64,000 nt of DNA, taken from NCBI RefSeq assembly GCF_019393635.1, contig NC_057862.1:418731669-418795668 (forward strand). The letters run 5' to 3'. Numbering within the stretch: position 1 is the stretch's first letter; each line of letters starts with the position of its first letter. Source of the stretch: Dromiciops gliroides (Eukaryota > Chordata > Mammalia > Microbiotheria > Microbiotheriidae). Shown piece by piece: positions 54,750 to 64,000 of this stretch. A program made the position numbers and the translations under genes. The notes under the pieces are model-generated. The model was not told the origin of the DNA. It made no database searches and saw only the letters and a program-made list of their open reading frames with translations.

Positions 54750-55230
54750 TGTCTAATAGTCTTTTTCGTCTGTATCCATTCTCTATATACAACGACTAAA
54801 ATAATCTTCCTAAAGCATGACTGACATTGTCACTTCTTTATTCAAGAAGTTTCAATACCTCCTTATTTAGCCTTTAGGATAAAACACCAACTCTTCTTGG
54901 CATTTAAATTCCTTTGCCATCTGGCTTCAGTTAATCTTTCCTGACTTTATGCACATTCTCCCCCCTCACTCTACATTCCAGCCAAATTGATCAACTTGTT
55001 TCCTGAACTAGGCACTCCATCTCTGGTTTTTGGACATTTGCCTGGAATGTATTTTTTTCCCACCTCCATACTTCTCCCCTTTAGTCGTGTACTGTTTCCT
55101 ACTGGAAGCCTTTTCTTTTCTTTATAGTTGATAGTGCTCTCTCCATTCTCCTAAAATTATCATGTATATATGTATTTGGTGACCTCTTGGATGCCTCTCC
55201 TAGAATGTAAGCTCCCTGAAGACAGGGATA
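54750..55230 (+). repeat. L2 LINE C-terminal and 3' UTR fragment
   Basis: TAATCTTCCTAAAGCATGAC, CAGCCAAATTGATCAACTTG, AATGTAAGCTCCCTGAAGAC. Confidence 0.65.
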
Positions 55231-55298
55231 CAAAATGAAAAGTGGTCCTTGTCAGTGTGAAACTGTAGAGGTTATATTGCAAGATGTCCTAAAAGTCT

Positions 55299-55446
55299 TT
55301 TTTTTTTTTGGTGAGACAATTGGGGTTAAGTGACTTGCCTAGGGTCACACAGCTAGTAAGTGTTAAGTGTCTGAGACCGGATTTGAACTCAGGTCCTCCT
55401 GACTCCAGGGCCGGTGCTCTATCCACTTCGCCACCTAGCTGCCCCC
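55299..55446 (-). repeat. WSINE1-like SINE, type I
   Basis: TSD TCCTAAAAGTCT at 55287-55298 and 55448-55459. Confidence 0.92.
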
Positions 55447-55470
55447 ATCCTAAAAGTCTAGATGGCAGTT

Positions 55471-55626
55471 TGTTTGTTTGTTTTTTTAGTGAGGCAATTT
55501 GGGGTTAGGTGACTTGCCTAGGGTCACACAGCTAGTAAGTGTTAAGTGTCTGAGGCCAAATTTGAACTCAGGTACTCCTGACTTCAGGGCCGGTGCTCTA
55601 TCCACTGCGCCATCTAGCTGCCTCTT
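55471..55626 (-). repeat. WSINE1-like SINE, type I
   Basis: TSD GATGGCAG at 55461 and 55627. It landed only 12 bases from the previous SINE but used a different target. Confidence 0.92.
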
Positions 55627-55931
55627 GATGGCAGCTTTAAGCCTTATTAGCTTTTCAAGCTTTTCCTGTGCAATAACCACCTCTACAGTTTTTGTAGATG
55701 TACTTTAGGTGTATCTGTCTACAAAGTAAATGATGATTTCAGTTTAACCAGATAATGAATATTCTTGACCACACAACCAACCAAACTAATGTGTACGTTC
55801 AAAACATCTCTGGTCCAGGTATGCTAACTAGTGCACATGAATGCTTCCCTCTCCCCTCCCCTTCACTCTTGTTTATTTTTACAGCAAAGGGTCTCTGTAC
55901 TAGTACCAGAGGTATAAGTCAAATTCAGAGT

Positions 55932-56345
55932 GTCCCAAAACTTTTAGTGCAGTTTTAAGCCTTAATAGCATTTTTTGTTGTTGTTTTTGGGTTTTTTTTG
56001 CAGGGCAATTGGGGTTAAGTGACTTGTCCAAGGTCACACAGCTAGTAAGTGTCAAGTGTCTGAGGCCGGATTTGAACTGAGGAACTCCTGAGTCCAGGGC
56101 CGGTGCTTTATCCACTGTGCCACCTAGCCGCCCCCCTTAATAACATTTTTAAAAAACTTTTGGTTTAAATGGCTTTTTAGTAGCTTTAAAAAACCCATTA
56201 AGCCTTAACATTTTTTCATGTGACTAGTTAGCATATTTGGCCCAGAGATGTTTTGAAAGTATGCATTAGTTTAGTTGGTTTTTTGGTCAAGAAGAATTTT
56301 TATCTGGTTAAGTAAAAGTCACCATTTTCTTTGTGAATATACCAG
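55932..56345 (+). mobile_element. Mariner-like element half, one SINE inside
   Basis: Terminal repeat TGTCCCAAAACTTTTAGTGC then AGTTTTAAGCCTTAATAGC. Internal sequence at 56216-56335 is about 80% identical to the reverse complement of 55721-55840. The far end is missing. Confidence 0.5.
55977..56134 (-). repeat. WSINE1-like SINE, type III
   Basis: TSD CCTTAATA(G/A)CATTTTT on both sides. Confidence 0.92.
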
Positions 56346-56575
56346 ATGTAAAATCTGTTCTAAACCACTAATTATAGGTGCTTTGTTTTTGTAGAGAAAT
56401 GTCACGTTTATGTGGTAGCAAGTTGAAATAGAAAAGCAAATATATCATCACTATAAAGATTTGATGAGTTATTTAGGGTAGAGTCAGTTTCCTTAGAATA
56501 TGAGCAAAAACAACTTCTTCAGCTTCAGTTGCTTGTTTTTTTTTTATCTTTAACTTAACTATAGGAGATGCTATT

Positions 56576-56729
56576 TTTTTTTTGGTTTGTTTTAGTGAGG
56601 CAGTTGTGGTTAAGTGACTTGCCCAGGGTCACACAGCTAGTAAGTGCTAAGTGTCTGAGGCCGGATTTGAACTCAGGTCCTCCTGACTCCAGGACCTGTG
56701 CTCTATCCACTGCGCCACCTAACTGCCCC
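56576..56729 (-). repeat. WSINE1-like SINE, type I
   Basis: Perfect TSD AGGAGATGCTATT at 56563-56575 and 56730-56742. Confidence 0.93.
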
Positions 56730-56742
56730 AGGAGATGCTATT

Positions 56743-57387
56743 GTTAATCAAAATGTTTCACTACAACATTTTTGTGTTTCCCCTGTCCCCAATTACTGAC
56801 AAAACAATAAAATTGATATTGTATCATTACTATTTTATGAGACCGATTTAAGGTATTTCAATCAGTAAAATTCAAATCCTTAAAAATAAGACCTGGAAAA
56901 ATGTTAGTTTTTGATGCTTGTTCTTATATAATTTTGTTTATTACCATTATTGCATTCCTAGGTTTTTTGTCTGGCTATTTTTCCAGAACTTGAAAAAATA
57001 AATCGAATTAAATCTTAGTTAATTTGTTTTCTTTATGAGGCTTTTGAACAGCTTAAATATGCATCCATTCTTTGTCTGGATCCTACAATTAGCACACTTT
57101 CTGAATCTTGGGAAGCCGTTGTATAATAGAATGGTGGAAATTTTTATTAGAGCTTTTCTTTGGTGGTAATCTACACAAGAGCAACAAAGCTTATCTATAG
57201 TTCAAACCAGGTCTTTTCTACTTACAGATGTGACTTCCTTTTCCATTGTCTTCTTTCTCCACCCCAGCCTTTCCTTTTTGATCTTTTAAAGATACCCAGC
57301 TTAGTGATTTGTATTATGGAGGCTAGGAAATGGTTATTTTTGTTGCCATAGAGCCAACTTCCTCTTCTGCTTCCTTTTCTTGCATAG
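56743..57387 (+). other. Repeat-poor intron leading to a putative exon
   Basis: No transposable element recognised. The last 35 bases are pyrimidine-rich and end in TTGCATAG, a good acceptor. Confidence 0.45.
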
Positions 57388-57484
57388 CAACTGCAGGAAA
57401 ATGTGAAGCTGTCTGGCCACAACTGGCTACATTGTGAAGGAGTCTGCAAAGGAGAGCACCACACAGCTATGGCTGTTAATAAAG
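57388..57484 (+). CDS. Putative second exon with start codon (MAVNK...)
   Basis: A 97-bp exon candidate. Its acceptor has a long C/T tract (TTCCTCTTCTGCTTCCTTTT) ending CATAG at 57387. Its donor is AATAAAG|GTGGGA at 57485-57486. An ATG at 57469-57471 has G at -3 and G at +4 (good Kozak context) and codes MAVNK before splicing in phase 1. An ATG-TGA minimal upstream ORF (57400-57405) precedes it in another frame. With the CpG-island exon this gives a non-coding exon 1, an intron of about 21 kb, and a leader plus start exon 2, a common vertebrate layout. Five residues are not enough to name the protein. The donor is only moderate, and no downstream exon lies in the window. Confidence 0.4.
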
Positions 57485-57651
57485 GTGGGAAGGAGTTCTT
57501 AGTATAAATGTACGTTTTTACTATACTGCAAAAGACTAGTCATATAGGGAGCAGAAGAACAGGATTATTTGTGGTGGTGATGGCATGTTTCCAACCCATT
57601 AAAAAGTAACAACAATTTATCAAACAACTGTAATTTACAAGGCATTTTTCT

Positions 57652-57813
57652 GATTCTTTTTTTTTTTTTTTTTTTGCTGGGCATTGAGGGTTAAGTGAGT
57701 TGCCCAGAGTCATACAGCTAGTAAGTGTCAAGTATTTGAGGTCGCATTTGAACTCAGGTCCTCCTGAATCCAGGGCCAGTGTTTTATCCACTGTGTCACC
57801 TAGCTGCCCCCAT
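57652..57813 (-). repeat. WSINE1-like SINE, type II
   Basis: TSD ACAAGG(C/T)ATTTTTCT at 57637-57651 and 57814-57828. Confidence 0.93.
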
Positions 57814-57824
57814 ACAAGGTATTT

Positions 57825-58215
57825 TTCTAGAGAGATAGCATGGCATAATGGAATAAATATTCTGGACTTGGAAGCAAGAGAAAACTGATTTTAAATCTTG
57901 GTTCATACACTTACTATTTCTGTGAGGTTGAGCAGGTCACTGAATACCTCTGAACCTCAGTTTTCTCATTTTAACATGGGTGTAACAATTTCAGTACCTG
58001 CTTCACAGGGTTGTTAGGAAAGCATGAGGAAGCTCACCAGATCATAGATCTGGAGTTGGAAGGGGACTAAGAAGCTATTTTGTCTAAGCATCTCATTTTA
58101 CAGTGAAGGAGATGGAGTCCCCTGGGAAAGTTAAATAACTTGCTCTTGGTCCTACTGGTAGTAAATATCAGAGCCAGTATCTGAACTTTGATTCTCTGAC
58201 TCCAAAGCCAATTTT
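57825..58215. repeat. Two MIR-type CORE-SINEs, opposite strands
   Basis: A plus-strand copy at 57825-58025 (ATAGCATGGCATAATGG; TTTTAACATGGGTGTAAC) and a minus-strand copy at 58030-58215 (GTTAAATAACTTGCTC). Confidence 0.6.
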
Positions 58216-58357
58216 CTTTTGTTTTGTTTTTGTGGGTTTTTCCCCCCTAGGGCAATGAGGGTTAAGTGACTTGCCCAAGGTCACACAGCTAGTAAGTGTC
58301 ATGTGCCTGAGGCCAGATTTAAACTCAGGTCCTCCTGAATCCAAGGCTGGTGTTTTT

Positions 58358-59792
<1,435 letters not shown>

Positions 59793-59849
59793 GGCTGGTG
59801 TTTTTTTATCTACTGCACCACCTAGCTGCCCCCAAAACCAATTTTCTTT

Positions 59850-59986
59850 AGTGAGGCAATTGGGGTTAAGTGACTTGCCCAGGGTCACACAGCTAGTAAG
59901 TGTTAAGTGTCTGAGGCTGGATTTGAACTTAGGTACTCCTGACTCCAGGGCCAGTGCTCTATCCACTGCGCCACCTAGCTGCCCCC
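59850..59986 (-). repeat. WSINE1-like SINE, type I, stacked on the split SINE
   Basis: Flanked by AAAACCAATTTTCTTT on both sides (ending at 59849 and 60002). Confidence 0.92.
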
Positions 59987-60261
59987 AAAACCAATTTTCT
60001 TTCCACTTTGCTATGCCGGCTTCCACTTTACACATTTTAAAGCACTCTACATGTGAATTATTATTAGAAGCTGAGGGAGGTACAAAGATGAATAAGACAT
60101 CTCTATGCTCTAAAGAAGTTTACATTATAGTCAGGGAGATGTTATGCATGCTCACGAGAAAATTAACTATAGAAGACAATAGAGGATGACCTAGGCAGCT
60201 AGAAGATTGGGGGAGAGGTATGTTTAAAATTATTGCCCTGGGTGAGAACTTTGTCGTCTTC

Positions 60262-60419
60262 TTCTTCTTCTTCTTTTTTTGGTGAGGCAATTGGGGTTAA
60301 GTGACTTGCCCAGGGTCACACAGCTAGTAAGTGTCAAGTGTCTGAGGCCGGATTTGAACTCAGGTTCTCCTGAGTTCTCCAAGGCTGGTTCTTTATCTAC
60401 TGCGCCATGTAGCTGCCCC
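60262..60419 (-). repeat. WSINE1-like SINE, type III
   Basis: (CTT)n tail on the plus strand. A small duplication (TGAGTTCTCC) near 60371. Confidence 0.9.
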
Positions 60420-60606
60420 CCTCATACTTGTTTTTTTAAGCCTCTGTAGCATTTGATTATTGACGAACCCTCCTCTTACCTCACCCCTCTATCGTTTGAC
60501 ATTGATTTTGCCTCATTTTTTCCTATTTGTTTTATCTCTTACTACATTTTAAAAAGATTGTCAGCCATTTTGAGAATGATGTGGGTTGAATTTAGGGCAA
60601 TCAGAT

Positions 60607-61264
60607 TGTGAGTTGTGCCAAAAGAATTACAAGACTCAGTGACTCAGTTTACTAAGTTTTATTGCAATACTGTGAGTGACCACAGGGAGAGCATCACGGA
60701 GGTGTCTTAAATAGGGAAAGGAAAGTCAGTTATGTTTATAGTCTGGATAAATTGATTATCAATCTCATTATAATAATCTCCACCTTGGGGAGGTACAGGG
60801 GAGGGCCTCTCCTAATTTGGACTTCCTGGGATCCTAAGCCAACCCCCGAGGTGGGTACCTTTTTCCATGGAAGTGTGTTTTGGGCATTTATACGTCATAA
60901 GGTGAATATGGGGACAAATTTGACTTTTTCTGTGCATGTCTCTTTCTGGTTCCCATGCTTAGTTTCAAAATATCTTCATTTATCATTTATTTTTAGTTTG
61001 AGTTTCTATAGCCTGTCAGTGTATCATTGTTGTAGTTAAGGTATCTATGACCTCCCTCTTTATGTTCTTGTTATGAGTGGTGATTAATGTGGGTAACAAG
61101 AACCTAGGCCCTGACTTATATTAATGAAAGGCCCAAATCTTAAGTTATTCATTAATCCCTTTCAGAACTGGGGCCTGTAAATTATAGCCCCTCTTGGAGC
61201 TCAGATCTGAATTAGAGCTTGGGTCTTAGGTTTTTCTGTTAACCCCTTTTTGCCTCTTAAATCA
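60607..61264 (-). mobile_element. Solo LTR, family shared with 4978-5632
   Basis: Plus-strand ends TGTGAG and TTAAATCA. The flanks AGAT (60603-60606) and AGAC (61265-61268) suggest a 4-bp TSD with one change. The polyadenylation signal is the complement of TTTTATTGCAATAC near 60657. No viral genes. Confidence 0.72.
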
Positions 61265-61279
61265 AGACGACTTTATCCC

Positions 61280-62115
61280 TTAGCATCTATGTACCCCTTC
61301 TTTTCTCACTCAAGGAGATCTCACCAGTTCTCTTGGGCTCAGCTATCATTTCTATGCAGATGACTGAGAAATCTGCATATCTAGCCCTCTTCTCTTTCCT
61401 GACCACCAATCTTGGATCTCTTTGTTTTAAGCCTCCCCTTGGATGTCCTATAGATGTATTAAATTGAGTATGTCCAAAATAGAATTTGTTAGCTTTCTTC
61501 TTCCTGTCTTATAAATTCCTCATTTCTGTTGAAAGTACCATCATTTTTCCTGTCACTCAGGTTTACAACCTCAGTCATCCTCAACTCTTCACACTCCTCC
61601 CATGTCTGATTTTTTTCCAAGTTTTGTCAATTCTCTCTCCACAGCACAACAAACAGTTCCTATAAATGTTCTCTTCTTTCCACTCAAACCATTATTACCA
61701 TAATTTCGAGTCTCATAACCTCTCACCTAGACACTTGTAATAGTCACCTGGCTGTTTTTCCTGCCTATAGTTTCCTCTTTCCAGTCCATCTCCCACACAG
61801 GTGCCAGAATAATATTCTTTTTTTGTTTGTTTGTTTGTTTGTTTTGAGGGGCAATTGGGGTTAAGTGACTTGCCCAGGGTCACACAGCTAGTAAGTGTTA
61901 AGTGTCTGATGCCGGATTTGAACTCAGGTACTCCTGAATCCAGGGCCGGTGCTCTATCCACTGCGCCATCTAGCTGCCCCCAGAATAATATTCTTAAAGC
62001 ACAGTTTTGGCTGTGCCATTCCTCTTCTCAAGAGGCCTCTGTGGCTACCTGTTGTTATTGGGATCAAATAAACAGTGTTCTGTTTAACATTTAAATATAC
62101 AATTTGGTTCCAACT
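61280..62115 (+). mobile_element. L2 LINE reverse transcriptase relic
   Basis: CTCAGCTATCATTTCTATGC encodes LSYHFYADD around 61340-61365, the RT catalytic box, followed at once by a stop. Further ORF2 fragments run to 62115 around the SINE at 61820. Confidence 0.68.
61820..61979 (-). repeat. WSINE1-like SINE, type I
   Basis: TSD CCAGAATAATATTCTT at 61804-61819 and about 61980. (GTTT)n tail on the plus strand. Confidence 0.93.
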
Positions 62116-62419
62116 TCTCAAATTTATTTCATGTTATTCTCCTTCACTGCTGTATATTCCAGTTAGCCTATTTGATGTTTCTAGTAATGGTATTTTGTTG
62201 CCTCCTTGGGAGTAGGAACAACCTTCATTTAGGATTTCCCTCTGTGTCCAAGGGTGAATCATTTAATTTAAAGTGCCCCAGGGAACTTTCTAAGACTGAG
62301 TCACAGAGGAGTTATATGCTTTCCTCATAGAAGACATTTTCACACTGGGAGTTCTTTACACTGATGAACTCACAGGTCTGGACAAAAATAAAAAACTTTT
62401 AAGTGTACTTATCTCTATA

Positions 62420-62830
62420 AATGTTGTTTCTGCCTAGTGGACTATAAGCTTCTTGAGTGTAGATACTTAAAAAAAATTTTTGGTTTTTTTGTCTTTGTAT
62501 CCCTAGTGCCCGTGAGACAGATGTGTAGCAAAGGTATAGGCCTGATCTTGGAGTTATGAAGGCCTGTGTTTGAGTCCTATTCTGGCCCATACTGGTTGGT
62601 TGAAGGTAGATGGGCAAGTCCCTTAACCTTTCAGCATTCCAGGCAGCTCTCACAGTATAAGCTGCAGACTAGTTGCAGATCTGCATTATTGAAGAGAGTT
62701 TCAATACTGGAAAGTATTGTGTGGAACACATTTCCCATTACCTTCTTCTCTAAATAGATCCTCAGCACTCTGTACAGTGCCTGGTACAAAGTAGATATCT
62801 AATAATTGCTTGTTGAATTGAATTTTAGAG
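62420..62830 (+). repeat. L2 3' end interrupted by a MIR-like SINE
   Basis: ATAAGCTTCTTGAGTGTAG and GTATCCCTAGTGCCCGTGAG, a MIR-type head at 62525-62660, then AGTGCCTGGTACAAAGTAG and ATAATTGCTTGTTGAATTG. Confidence 0.55.
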
Positions 62831-63885
62831 CATATGATTCATTGCCAAATGAATGGTTTAGATAGTAATTGTTATAAGTTTAGAGTAAGTGTACCAGGTA
62901 TTTAGCACATGACTTTGTGATTTATATTGTTGTTTGTCTTCTTAAGTGTATTTTTTGTCTCTGGCTAATTTATATAGTCTTTGAGGTTGGGAACTATGTA
63001 TATTAGTCTCCCCATCTGTAAAATAAGAGTGTTAAATTAGATGAACACTAAAGTCCCTTCCATCACTAAATCACTAAATTTTAGTAAATAGTAAGCTTAT
63101 TAAGGGCAGGCTTTGTCTTTGCCCCTGTTGGTTTAGCCACAATCCTCTACACACAATTGATTGTAAATATTTGTTGAATGAATGAATGACTTCTGGAGTG
63201 GCCTGGAATAATGGAAAAAGGTAAAATGTAGGATGGCCCCAAGGAAGTGCCAGTTTTAAACTGGTGCTGGTATAGATGGGGAGGTGCAGCATTCTCAAGT
63301 TTATAAGCACTTTCTCTACAACAGCTTTCTAAGGGAGGTTATGTTTGTGTTACTCTCTACTTTTCTGATAAGGAAATGGAAGTTCAGAGAAATTCAGTGA
63401 CTTTTTTCCTGGTTACACAGCTAGTATCAGAATGGGACTGTGAGTCATAAGATCTCTGTTCTTGTCCTCCCACTGTGACTTGTATTTTAATGTCTGAGAT
63501 CCATTTCTTTCATGTGCAAAATGAGGGGTCTAGAACAAGTGTTATCTAAATTAATTTCCAGTTGTAAAATTTTAATTCTACATCAACATATAATCTATCC
63601 TAGTCTGTTATAATTCCAAGCAGCTACAGTTTTGTTTTATAGTTTTACTTAATGCCATATATGATGTGCCTAGTACTCTCAAATAGGTTTGGTTTTGTTA
63701 TATTTTGACTGTACCTGTGTGTATAGAGAGGGAGGCAATTACAACACTTTTCAGTGTTACCAGACTCCAGGCTTGACTTTTCCATGAGTGATTGGAATAG
63801 AACCCTACCACAAAGTTCTTTGTACCTGAACTACATTTGGATTGATTATTTGTAAGCTTTCTTTTGGCATGTAATCTACCTTAAT
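62831..63885. other. Intronic DNA with old L2/MIR pieces
   Basis: L2 end at 63080-63190 (AATATTTGTTGAATGAATGA), reverse MIR at 63330-63530 (GGTTACACAGCTAGTATCAG). Otherwise single-copy. Confidence 0.5.
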
Positions 63886-64000
63886 TTTTTTTTTTAGTAA
63901 GGCAGTTGGGGTTGTGACTTGCCCAGGGTCACACAGCTAGTAAGTGTTAAGTGTCTGAGGCCGGATTTGAAATCAGGTCTTCCTGAATCCAGGGCCTGTG
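63886..64000 (-). repeat. WSINE1-like SINE, type I, cut by the window end
   Basis: A five-base deletion in TTGGGGTTGTGACTTGCCC (TAAGT lost). The 5' part lies beyond the window. Confidence 0.9.

Larger units (their letters stand above)
55284..55845 (-). mobile_element. Mariner-like element half, two SINEs inside
   Basis: It begins TGTCCTAAAAGTCT and continues, once SINEs at 55299 and 55471 are removed, as AGATGGCAGCTTTAAGCCTTA. This is a terminal repeat matching the one at 55932. Internal sequence at 55721-55840 is the inverse of 56216-56335. No transposase frame remains. Confidence 0.5.

Noticed and set aside
57469..57484. Naming the start exon as perilipin-1 because MAVNK resembles what I recall of the human N-terminus
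   Set aside because: Five residues are far too few, and an adipocyte gene driven by a CpG island with a 21-kb first intron would be unexpected. No gene symbol was assigned.

Overview
The window is a stretch of a large, repeat-rich vertebrate nuclear genome, almost certainly an australidelphian marsupial. The main evidence is roughly 47 copies of a short tRNA-derived CORE-SINE. Each copy starts near GGGGCAGCTAGGTGG, has a box A-like TGGCGCAGTGG and a box B-like GTTCAAATC, has the CORE segment TAGCTGTGTGACCC and ends in poly(A). I recognise this as the WSINE1-type family known from the tammar wallaby and Tasmanian devil. Beside it are marsupial-type L1 elements, MAR-like SINEs with an RTE-like 3' tail, MIR, L2 and L3/CR1 relics, two hAT-like elements, mariner-like ends and several solo LTRs. 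A dasyurid-like source is my best guess; the species cannot be read from the sequence.

Layout. 1-4 kb: L1 and SINE mosaic plus an LTR. 5-6.6 kb: two LTRs. 7.1-8.1 kb: the 5' end of an L1 (5' UTR and ORF1 coiled coil). 9-11 kb: a possible 3' coding end on the minus strand, then an L1 inside a MIR. 12.2-17.3 kb: eroded L2 and L3, CORE-SINEs and a solo LTR. 17.3-23.2 kb: L1 fragments inserted into each other. 23.5-25.7 kb: an L2 3' end carrying an LTR within an LTR, followed by an L1 with an intact ORF2 C-terminus. 25.8-35.7 kb: mostly single-copy DNA with L2 and SINE relics. 36.0-36.7 kb: a CpG island with a TGACGTCA element, an ETS-like site and an excellent splice donor, read as a plus-strand promoter with a non-coding first exon. 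36.3-64 kb: probably the first intron or introns of that gene. A plausible second exon with a start codon (MAVNK, then spliced) lies at 57388-57484.

No complete protein-coding gene, RNA gene, CRISPR array or microbial-type operon is visible. The longest open frames are L1 ORF2 remnants, SINE read-through or microsatellites. I found no new functional system. The interesting content is the record of insertion: same-site stacking of SINEs with triplicated target sites at five loci, a chimeric SINE created by unequal recombination, nested LTRs whose target duplications let the insertion order be undone, and microsatellites born repeatedly at one position of the L1 3' UTR.

In SINE entries, type I means ACTTAACACTT plus CAATTGCCTCA, type II means ACTTGACACTT plus TCATTGCCC, and type III means ACTTGACACTT plus CAATTGCCTCA. 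TSD means target-site duplication.
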